Source: Bacteroidaceae bacterium
Lineage (GTDB): Bacteria > Bacteroidota > Bacteroidia > Bacteroidales > Bacteroidaceae
Reading direction: 5' to 3'
Assembly: GCA_016284115.1 (NCBI GenBank)
Contig: JAEEOD010000374.1
Location: 1 to 6,093, forward strand
Length of the DNA stretch: 6,093 bases
Position 1 is the stretch's first letter; each line of letters opens with the position of its first letter. Below the pieces are notes generated by a model. That model had not been told where the DNA came from and made no database searches. It saw only the letters and a list, made by a program, of their open reading frames with translations. A program made the translations under genes and the position numbers. Below, piece after piece: positions 1 to 5,737 of the stretch.

Positions 1-491
1 GCGTTCTCGCCAAGTATGGTATCTTCGATAACCGCGTCGTTCTCTGGGGCACAGGTACCCCATTGCGTGAATTCCTGTGGAGCGAAGACATGGCCGATGC
101 CTCCGTGCACGTCCTTCTGAACGTAGACTTCAAGGATGTCATTGGCATTGAGAAATACTCATCAGTACACTATGGCGCAACAACCGATGGTGCCGTGGAT
201 AGAAACCATAGCGCAGGCCGTGGCGGCGCTATCCCAAGTCTGGGCGAAATCCGCAACTGCCACATCAATGTGGGCACGGGCAAGGAACTTACCATCCGTG
301 AGCTCTCTGAACTGGTAGTTAAGGCCGTCGGCTTTGAGGGCGAGGTGGAGTTCGATGCCAGCAAGCCTAATGGCACCATGCGCAAGTTGATTGATGTCTC
401 CAAGTTGCACAGCCTTGGCTGGACACACAAGGTGGAAATCGAGGATGGTGTAGCCAAGTTGTTCCAATGGTATAAAAGTTCTTTGGAATAA
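1..491 (+). CDS. fcl: GDP-L-fucose synthase, C-terminal part (5' truncated by window edge)
   Basis: This is the C-terminal 162 residues of a GDP-4-keto-6-deoxy-D-mannose 3,5-epimerase/4-reductase, a cytoplasmic NADPH-dependent short-chain dehydrogenase that makes GDP-L-fucose for capsule, O-antigen or glycoprotein glycans. The reading frame is open from base 3, so the gene starts upstream and the Rossmann motif and catalytic Ser/Tyr/Lys are outside the window. Diagnostic blocks are [16 protein letters not shown] (bases about 57-104), [15 protein letters not shown] and [19 protein letters not shown], which closely match the E. coli Fcl C-terminus as I remember it. Between the first two blocks lies an extra stretch ([19 protein letters not shown] and flanks, about bases 150-260) that is absent from the E. 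coli enzyme and, as I recall, typical of longer Bacteroidetes forms. The gene is visibly richer in GC and in C/G-ending codons than everything downstream. Family assignment is secure; its link to the pse genes is only positional. Confidence 0.93.
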   Translation, partial: VLAKYGIFDNRVVLWGTGTPLREFLWSEDMADASVHVLLNVDFKDVIGIEKYSSVHYGATTDGAVDRNHSAGRGGAIPSLGEIRNCHINVGTGKELTIRELSELVVKAVGFEGEVEFDASKPNGTMRKLIDVSKLHSLGWTHKVEIEDGVAKLFQWYKSSLE

Positions 492-523
492 CCCTGCATT
501 TTCCTGTCATTATTTTCATAGTT

Positions 524-537
524 CTTTGCAAGCAAAG
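524..537. repeat. Inverted repeat CTTTGC-AA-GCAAAG
   Basis: The two 6-bp arms are perfect inverted complements separated by two bases. The arrangement suits a dimeric regulator's operator better than a terminator: as RNA the stem would be only five to six base pairs with a tiny loop, and no T-run follows. It overlaps the best candidate -7 element (TTTG at 525-528). A chance occurrence is possible given its length. Confidence 0.35.
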
Positions 538-554
538 TAACAGCGATAAACACA

Positions 555-564
555 ATAGATCTAT
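555..564. repeat. 10-bp perfect palindrome ATAGATCTAT
   Basis: The sequence equals its own reverse complement across ten bases and lies 40 bp upstream of the pseB start codon, inside the AT-rich leader. It could be an operator half-site pair or simply chance in AT-rich DNA. No known regulator is recognised from it. Confidence 0.25.
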
Positions 565-578
565 ACAAATAGACAAAA

Positions 579-596
579 TATAAACGATATAAACGC
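579..596 (+). repeat. Tandem 9-bp duplication TATAAACG(A/C)
   Basis: Two adjacent copies, TATAAACGA (579-587) and TATAAACGC (588-596), differ only in the last base and end 8 bp before the pseB ATG. They occupy the place where a ribosome-loading or leader element would act. A related GATAAACAC lies further upstream at 545-553. The function is unknown. Confidence 0.4.
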
Positions 597-604
597 AATT
601 ATTT

Positions 605-1624
605 ATGTTAAATGGTAAAGTTGTTTTGATTACTGGTGGAACAGGTTCCTTTGGTAACAAGTTTGTGGAGACCATTCTCCGTGATTATCCTAATGTGAAG
701 AAGATTGTGATTTATTCACGTGGAGAGTTGAAACAGTATAATATGAAGCAGAAATATCCTGAGAAGGATTACCCTATGCTTCGTTATCTAATTGGTGATG
801 TGCGTGACGCAGACCGTTTGAAGATGGCTTGTGAAGGTGTGGATGTCATCATTCATGCTGCAGCCATCAAACAGGTAGATACAGCCGAGTATAACCCTCG
901 CGAGTGTATTAAAACTAATGTTAATGGCGCTATCAATGTGATTAATGCTGCCTTAGAGTGTGGTGTCAAAGATGTTGTGGCATTAAGTACCGATAAAGCA
1001 TGTGCTCCAATCAATCTTTATGGGGCTACCAAATTAACTAGTGATAAACTTTTCACCGCCGCAAACAATATCAAGGGTTCAAAGGATATTCGTTTTTCTG
1101 TTGTTCGCTATGGTAATGTGATGGGGTCTCGTGGTTCTGTGATTCCTTTCTTTATCAAACTTCGTGATGAAGGTGCAAAGGAACTACCTATTACCGACAT
1201 GCGTATGACTCGCTTCAATATCTCTTTGCAGGAGGGCGTTGATTTGGTCATGTGGGCTCTCGGTCATCATCTTGGCGGCGAAATCTTCATCCCGAAGATA
1301 CCTTCATATAAGATTACCGACGTAGCAAAGGCTATTGCTCCAAATCTCCCTATGAAAGAGATTGGTATTCGTCCAGGCGAAAAGCTCCACGAAGAGATGA
1401 TTACTGCAACAGATTCTTTAAGTACAATTGATATAGGTATGTACTATGCTATTTTACCTTCTGTTTCATTCTGCTGGCAGACAGAAGATTATCTGAAGCA
1501 TTATAATGCGAAGTTCGTTGAACAAGGTTTCTATTTCGCTTCTGATAATAACAAGGATTGGGATACTGTAGAAACGCTCCGGGAGAAGTTCGCAAAAGTT
1601 ATTCCTGGGTTCGAAGTTAAGTAA
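605..1624 (+). CDS. pseB: UDP-N-acetylglucosamine 4,6-dehydratase (inverting), pseudaminic acid step 1
   Basis: PseB removes water from UDP-GlcNAc and inverts C5, giving UDP-2-acetamido-2,6-dideoxy-L-arabino-hexos-4-ulose, the first cytoplasmic step to pseudaminic acid. The 339-residue product has the expected length. It shows the NADP-binding GGTGSFG motif at residues 11-17, GDVRD at 64-68, HAAAIKQVDTAEYNP at 84-98, the STDKA catalytic block at 128-132 (T129, D130, K131) and YGATK at 139-143 (Y139, K143). These sit two residues before the equivalent catalytic residues reported for H. pylori FlaA1. The ATG at 605 places the Rossmann motif at the normal distance from the N-terminus, and no Shine-Dalgarno precedes it. 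The relatives CapE/FnlA catalyse a similar dehydration for other amino sugars, but the pseC, pseF and pseG that follow fix the pathway. It is the first gene of the probable operon. Confidence 0.95.
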   Translation: MLNGKVVLITGGTGSFGNKFVETILRDYPNVKKIVIYSRGELKQYNMKQKYPEKDYPMLRYLIGDVRDADRLKMACEGVDVIIHAAAIKQVDTAEYNPRECIKTNVNGAINVINAALECGVKDVVALSTDKACAPINLYGATKLTSDKLFTAANNIKGSKDIRFSVVRYGNVMGSRGSVIPFFIKLRDEGAKELPITDMRMTRFNISLQEGVDLVMWALGHHLGGEIFIPKIPSYKITDVAKAIAPNLPMKEIGIRPGEKLHEEMITATDSLSTIDIGMYYAILPSVSFCWQTEDYLKHYNAKFVEQGFYFASDNNKDWDTVETLREKFAKVIPGFEVK

Positions 1625-1652
1625 AGGTTACAGGTTAATGGTTAAAGGTTAA
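1625..1652 (+). repeat. Four tandem heptamers (consensus AGGTTAA) between pseB and pseC
   Basis: The copies are AGGTTAC (1625-1631), AGGTTAA (1632-1638), TGGTTAA (1639-1645) and AGGTTAA (1646-1652), followed by AG as the start of a broken fifth unit. The array fills nearly all of the 33-bp gap, starting directly after the pseB stop. The last junction creates AAAGG (1644-1648) nine bases before the pseC ATG, which could act as a weak Shine-Dalgarno site. The same 11-mer, AAAGGTTAAAG, recurs at 2797-2807 inside the 3' end of pseC. A gain or loss of units would change the spacing between the two genes but not any reading frame. Confidence 0.85.
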
Positions 1653-1657
1653 AGACA

Positions 1658-2821
1658 ATGATAAATAAACCGATTCCATACGGCCATCAGAGTATCACCC
1701 AAGAGGATGTTGATGCTGTAATTGCAGCCTTGAAGTCTGACTATATGACCCAAGGCCCCTTGATTGGAGAGTTTGAAAAGAACTTTGCCAACTATCTTGG
1801 TTGCAAATATGCCTGTATGGTGAGCAACGGCACTGCAGCTCTCCATCTTTGCGCCATGGCGCTGGACATTAAGCCTAGCGATAAGATTATCACAACTCCT
1901 ATTACTTTTGTCGCATCTGCAAACGGATTCCGTTATCAGGGTGCAGAGGTGGTGTTCTGTGACATTGATCCCAAGACCTTCTTGATGGATTTGGACAAAC
2001 TGGAGCAGATTCTGAAAGCATCACCCAAAGGTACTTACAAAGCCGTTGTACCTGTTGACTTTGCTGGTTATCCTATTGATGAGGAGAAACTTCGCAAGTT
2101 GGCTGATGAGTATCAGTTCGCTATTGTAGTGGATGCCTGTCATGCTCCTGGCGGTAGTTTCATTGACAGCAAGGGTGAAAAGCAGATGATTGGTAACTGC
2201 AAGTATGCAGACCTGACTGTGTTCTCTTTCCATCCCGTAAAGCACATTGCTACAGGTGAAGGTGGAGCTGTTACTACCAATCGTAAAGACCTCTATGATA
2301 AGGTGGCTCTCTTCCGTACACACGGTATCACCAAAGATCCCGCTCTTCTGAAAAAGAATGATGGAGGTTGGTATTATGAGATGCAAGAACTGGGTTACAA
2401 CTACCGAATCACCGAGATGCAGGCTGCACTTGGTATCAGCCAGTTGAAGCGTTTGGATTGGAGTATTCAGCGCAGAAACGAGATCGCCAAGAAGTATGAT
2501 GAGGCTTTCAAGGGTACTGCAGTGAAGACTCCTTTCCGTGCAGAAGGATTGGTACATGCCTTCCATCTGTACATTATTCAGGTAGATCCTGCAAAGCGTA
2601 AAGGCTTGTATGACTTCCTACGTGCGAATAATGTATTCTCTCAGGTACTCTATATCCCTGCTCATACCATGCCTTACTATAAGAGCTTAGGCTGGAAGGA
2701 AGGGGATATGCCGGTAGCTGAAGATTATTACACTAAATGTCTTGCGTTGCCTATGTTCCCGACTTTAACAGATGAGGAACAAGATTGGATTATAGCAAAG
2801 GTTAAAGAATTCATGGCATAA
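1658..2821 (+). CDS. pseC: UDP-4-amino-4,6-dideoxy-N-acetyl-beta-L-altrosamine transaminase
   Basis: PseC is a PLP-dependent sugar aminotransferase of the DegT/DnrJ/EryC1/StrS family (fold type I). It transfers an amino group, in this family usually from L-glutamate, to C4 of the PseB product. The 387-residue protein begins with the PseC-like MINKPIPYGHQSITQEDV. It carries SNGTAALH at 56-63 for cofactor phosphate binding, D159 in DACHA (159-163) for the PLP ring nitrogen, and the Schiff-base lysine K195 in SFHPVKHI (190-197), followed by the conserved GEGGAVTTN. The motif SFHPVK separates PseC from many other sugar aminotransferases in the family. The stop codon shares one base with the next ATG (TAATG at 2819-2823), so translation is probably coupled to pseF. 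The gene shows no truncation or missing residue. Confidence 0.95.
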   Translation: MINKPIPYGHQSITQEDVDAVIAALKSDYMTQGPLIGEFEKNFANYLGCKYACMVSNGTAALHLCAMALDIKPSDKIITTPITFVASANGFRYQGAEVVFCDIDPKTFLMDLDKLEQILKASPKGTYKAVVPVDFAGYPIDEEKLRKLADEYQFAIVVDACHAPGGSFIDSKGEKQMIGNCKYADLTVFSFHPVKHIATGEGGAVTTNRKDLYDKVALFRTHGITKDPALLKKNDGGWYYEMQELGYNYRITEMQAALGISQLKRLDWSIQRRNEIAKKYDEAFKGTAVKTPFRAEGLVHAFHLYIIQVDPAKRKGLYDFLRANNVFSQVLYIPAHTMPYYKSLGWKEGDMPVAEDYYTKCLALPMFPTLTDEEQDWIIAKVKEFMA

Positions 2822-3507
2822 TGAAGAATCTTTGTATTATACCTGCGAGAGGTGGCAGTAAGCGCATCCCTCGCAAGAACATCAAGCCTTTTATGGGTAA
2901 GCCTATTATGGCTTATTCCATTGAGGCGGCTTTGAAGTCGGGTCTGTTTGACGAAGTAATGGTTTCTACAGACGATTATGACTTCGCAGAAGTAGCCCGT
3001 CAGTATGGAGCGAGTGTCCCTTTCATGCGCTCAGCAGTAACAGCGAATGACTATGCAACCACAGAAGATGTTCTCATAGAGGTTCTTGATGAGTATAAGA
3101 AACAAGGTAAAGAGTTTGATAACATCTGTTGCTTGTATTCTACTGCTCCATTTGTTACTGCAGAGAGATTAAAAGAAGCCTATCAGAAAATGATAGATGA
3201 GAATGTAGATGCAGTTTTTACGGTAGTTGCTTATTCTTATCCAATCCAGCGTTGTTTGCACATCGTTGATGGGAAGATAGGTATGAAATGGCCAGAGTAT
3301 CAATCAGTACGTTCTCAGGACTTGGAGGCCACCTATCACGATGCTGGGCAGTTCTATTTTGGCCGTGTAAGTCAGCTCCGCATTGAGAAGGATTTGTGGA
3401 TGAAAAACTGTGCACCCCTAATACTCCCTGAAACAGAGGTGCAGGATCTTGATACAATGACTGATTGGCAGATGGCTGAAATGAAATTTAAATTATTGAA
3501 AGGATAA
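2821..3507 (+). CDS. pseF: CMP-pseudaminic acid synthetase (pseudaminate cytidylyltransferase)
   Basis: PseF activates pseudaminic acid with CTP to give CMP-Pse, the donor for glycosyltransferases, with Mg2+ as cofactor. The 228-residue protein belongs to the NeuA/KdsB-like nucleotidyltransferases. It shows the CTP-binding loop IPARGGSKRIPRKN at 7-20, VSTDD at 48-52, LYSTAPF at 105-111, YHDAGQFYFG at 172-181, and a C-terminal QDLDTMTDWQMAE block (208-220) whose acidic residues D209 and D211 are the expected metal ligands. YHDAGQFYFG is closer to PseF than to the NeuA or legionaminate enzymes, and the neighbours agree. The ATG at 2821 overlaps the pseC stop by one base; the next gene overlaps this stop in the same way. 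Although it acts last in the pathway, it sits third in the operon, so gene order does not follow reaction order. Confidence 0.93.
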   Translation: MKNLCIIPARGGSKRIPRKNIKPFMGKPIMAYSIEAALKSGLFDEVMVSTDDYDFAEVARQYGASVPFMRSAVTANDYATTEDVLIEVLDEYKKQGKEFDNICCLYSTAPFVTAERLKEAYQKMIDENVDAVFTVVAYSYPIQRCLHIVDGKIGMKWPEYQSVRSQDLEATYHDAGQFYFGRVSQLRIEKDLWMKNCAPLILPETEVQDLDTMTDWQMAEMKFKLLKG

Positions 3508-4481
3508 TGCAAAAGATTCTCTTCCGCGCGGATGCGGGATTTGGTATAGGCTATGGCCATTTCATTCGCACATTAGCTTTGGCTGATATGCTGAAAGGTG
3601 ATTTTGACTGTATTTTCTATACTTCAGAACCAACGCCATATCAGGTGGCTCAAATGAAGGGCGTGTGTTCATTTGTCGTTTTGGAAGAGAAAAACAAGTT
3701 TCATCAGTTTCTTGATTGTCTAAAAGGTGATGAAATTGTAGTGCTTGATAACTACTTCTTCACTACAGACTATCAGCGGAGAATAAAGGCAAAAGGGTGT
3801 AAACTCGTTTGCATTGATGATTTACATGATAAGCACTATTTAGCAGACCTGATTATTAATCAAGCAATAAATGTATCGATACAAGATTATTCATGTGAGT
3901 CATATACAAGATTTGCTTTTGGCCTGGGATACTCTCTTTTGAGAAAACCATTTTTTGATGCATGTAAAATAAAGGAAGAAGAGCACCCCACAAAAGGAAA
4001 AGAAAAACTTGATGTGGTTGTAGCTTTTGGTGGTTCAGACTATTTAGATCTGACTAGTAAGGTGATTACGAACATCGTAGGAATGGATGTTATTAATAGA
4101 ATCACAGCGATTGTTGGTGATGCTTACTCATCAGAGATAATGATTAAAAGTCCTAAAGTTCATTATCAAAAGAACCTGTCAGCTGAGGATATCGCAAACC
4201 TATTCTCTATTTCTGACATTGCTATCCTGCCTGCGTCCACAATAATGAATGAAGCTTTAGCATGTGGCATTACAATTATTGGTGGCTACTTTGTTAATAA
4301 TCAAGAGAGCGATTATTATGCCTTTAACATGGCAAATATGATATATGGTGCTGGAGATTTTACTGAAGCAAATGCATTAAGTAGAATCAAATTCCTATTG
4401 AATAGAATTTCCGAAAAAGATGGGAATACGATCTCTTCTGTTATTCCATTTAGGTTTATAGAACTTTTTAAGTCGTTATAA
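3507..4481 (+). CDS. pseG: UDP-2,4-diacetamido-2,4,6-trideoxy-beta-L-altropyranose hydrolase
   Basis: PseG releases UDP from the acetylated altrose nucleotide, giving the free sugar that PseI condenses with phosphoenolpyruvate. It has a GT-B-like fold related to MurG. The N-terminus FRADAGFGIGYGHFIR (residues 6-21) contains the glycine-rich loop with H18, which aligns with the catalytic histidine (H17) of the C. jejuni enzyme. Further family blocks are DDLHDKHYLADLIINQ (104-119), FGGSD (174-178) and LPASTIMNEALACG (241-254, E249 likely contacting the nucleotide). At 324 residues it is longer than the roughly 270-residue C. jejuni protein, but there is no fused GNAT (PseH) domain at the C-terminus, as occurs in some species. 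The start overlaps the pseF stop by one base; GAAAGG at 3498-3503 is too close to the ATG to be an ordinary ribosome site. Base composition falls sharply toward AT along this gene. Confidence 0.92.
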   Translation: MQKILFRADAGFGIGYGHFIRTLALADMLKGDFDCIFYTSEPTPYQVAQMKGVCSFVVLEEKNKFHQFLDCLKGDEIVVLDNYFFTTDYQRRIKAKGCKLVCIDDLHDKHYLADLIINQAINVSIQDYSCESYTRFAFGLGYSLLRKPFFDACKIKEEEHPTKGKEKLDVVVAFGGSDYLDLTSKVITNIVGMDVINRITAIVGDAYSSEIMIKSPKVHYQKNLSAEDIANLFSISDIAILPASTIMNEALACGITIIGGYFVNNQESDYYAFNMANMIYGAGDFTEANALSRIKFLLNRISEKDGNTISSVIPFRFIELFKSL

Positions 4482-4489
4482 GTTATTTC

Positions 4490-5737
4490 ATGAAAAAACT
4501 GACAATAAACCAATGTGATATTGTCCATCAACAAGTTGGGACGCCTTGTTACCTTATTAATAAGGATTTGTTTGTGGAGAATTTGCAGCATATTAAGGTT
4601 GCATTCTTGAATGAGTATGAAAAAACCATTGTATCATATTCATTCAAGACAAACTATGCGCCCTATATTTGTAAATTGGCAAAAGATTATGGCTTTAAGG
4701 CAGAAGTGGTGTCATATCTGGAATATCAGATTGCTAAACATGTGGGTTTTGAGCCTAATGACATCATTATGAACAGCCCAATCAAGCGATATGAGGAATT
4801 TGAAACAGCTATTCTTGAAGGTGCATTAGTGAATATAGATTCCTTTTATGAGTTATCTCATTTGGAAAAGATAAGAAAAAGCAACCCTTCAAAACCTATT
4901 CAGATTGGTATTAGAATTAATGTTCCGATTGTGGATGAGAGTGGCGTTTCTGCTATATATGGTGAAGAAAAGATAGGTAGATTTGGTTTCGTAGATAGCG
5001 AATTGGATGAGGTGATAAAGTCACTTCAAAATCTTGATTGTGAGATAGTGTGTCTTCATGGACATACGTCTTCTAAGAATCGAGCTATATCTAATTATCA
5101 TCAGATAGGAAAACGACTGATTGATGTAGCCAAGGCTTATAATCTAACTCCTAGATACATAGATTTAGGCGGTGGATTCTTTGGGCCCGTACCAGAAGGA
5201 ATGTTCCTGGATAGGCATGTGCCAACTTATGAGGAGTATGCTCACGATATATTCGAATATTTTAATGGATTTGACTGGTTTGTAGATAATAGACCATACA
5301 TCGTAATAGAACCGGGGATGTCGGTTGCGGCTTCATCAATGTCATATATCGCCAGAGTACATGATATTAAGCATAGAGATGACCGTCGTATTGCTCAGAC
5401 GGATGGTACCATGTTCCATGTCAGACAGAATATGGCTGACTTTAATCTTCCATATTATATAGTAACACGAGATAATACTCTTCAGGATCAAGAGGAAACA
5501 GTGCATTTTTCTGGAGCATCTTGTATGGAATCTGACTTGTTAAAACGTTGTTCAACAAAACATAAAGTGAACGTTGGTGACTACATTGTGATTGATAATG
5601 TAGGAGCATATACTTTTGTTATGGCATCAAGTTTCATTCAGTATTTGCCGTATATGGCTATCCTGAAGGATAACAGTGTAAGGATGCTGAGAAAGAGTCG
5701 CGATTTTGAGAACTTTATAGATATTTTCTCTATATGA
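4490..5737 (+). CDS. Fold-type III PLP-dependent decarboxylase-like enzyme (DAP/ornithine decarboxylase superfamily), substrate unknown
   Basis: This 415-residue protein has the alanine-racemase-type PLP barrel followed by a C-terminal beta domain. Visible cofactor elements are the Schiff-base lysine K53 in YSFKTN (50-55), GRFGF (163-167), H192 in LHGHTSS (189-195, the ring-stacking histidine), the phosphate-binding IDLGGGFFG (224-232), EPG at 274-276, the GASCMESD block (342-349) with catalytic C345 from the other subunit, and Y374 in VGAYT. The active site therefore looks intact. One oddity is that the family's EPGR is EPGM here, M277 replacing an arginine that contacts ligand or phosphate in many relatives. 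It is unlikely to be the housekeeping LysA, because it sits 8 bp after pseG and overlaps the next gene by four bases. I infer that it supplies an amine or an altered amino acid for decorating the nonulosonic acid or glycan. A racemase role cannot be excluded. Confidence 0.82.
   Translation: MKKLTINQCDIVHQQVGTPCYLINKDLFVENLQHIKVAFLNEYEKTIVSYSFKTNYAPYICKLAKDYGFKAEVVSYLEYQIAKHVGFEPNDIIMNSPIKRYEEFETAILEGALVNIDSFYELSHLEKIRKSNPSKPIQIGIRINVPIVDESGVSAIYGEEKIGRFGFVDSELDEVIKSLQNLDCEIVCLHGHTSSKNRAISNYHQIGKRLIDVAKAYNLTPRYIDLGGGFFGPVPEGMFLDRHVPTYEEYAHDIFEYFNGFDWFVDNRPYIVIEPGMSVAASSMSYIARVHDIKHRDDRRIAQTDGTMFHVRQNMADFNLPYYIVTRDNTLQDQEETVHFSGASCMESDLLKRCSTKHKVNVGDYIVIDNVGAYTFVMASSFIQYLPYMAILKDNSVRMLRKSRDFENFIDIFSI

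Larger units (their letters stand above)
492..604 (+). promoter_or_regulatory. AT-rich intergenic leader, probable promoter region of the pse operon
   Basis: This 113-bp gap separates fcl from pseB and is the only space in the window large enough for a promoter driving the downstream genes. It holds a 14-bp inverted repeat (524-537), a 10-bp palindrome (555-564) and a 9-bp tandem duplication (579-596). I looked for the Bacteroidetes sigma-A pattern (TTTG near -33, TAnnTTTG near -7). The closest -7 candidate is GTTCTTTG at 521-528, which keeps TTTG but lacks the TA, and no clear -33 partner is seen. There is no Shine-Dalgarno sequence before the ATG at 605, only an A/T-rich run, as is usual in Bacteroidetes. 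A promoter is inferred from position, not from a strong motif. Confidence 0.4.

Noticed and set aside
63..65. TTG as start of a 142-residue gene
   Set aside because: The frame is open and homologous to fucose synthase upstream of this codon ([17 protein letters not shown]), so the codon is an internal leucine of a gene truncated by the window edge.
524..540. Hairpin at the inverted repeat as a terminator for fcl
   Set aside because: The stem is at most six pairs with a two-base gap and no T-run follows, so it does not look like an intrinsic terminator.
162..675. Minus-strand open frames antisense to fcl and the leader
   Set aside because: They have no recognisable protein features and lie over a clearly homologous plus-strand gene; they are reading-frame shadows.
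1625..1652. Heptamer array as a CRISPR or attachment site
   Set aside because: The units are 7 bp with no spacers, and no integrase, cas gene or tRNA end is nearby.
2021..2566. 181-codon minus-strand open frame inside pseC
   Set aside because: It is fully antisense to conserved pseC sequence including the PLP lysine region, and its translation resembles no family I know.
4490..5737. Housekeeping diaminopimelate decarboxylase (lysA)
   Set aside because: It is tightly packed between pseG and an ATP-grasp gene and lacks the EPGR arginine, so a lysine-biosynthesis label is not justified by superfamily resemblance alone.
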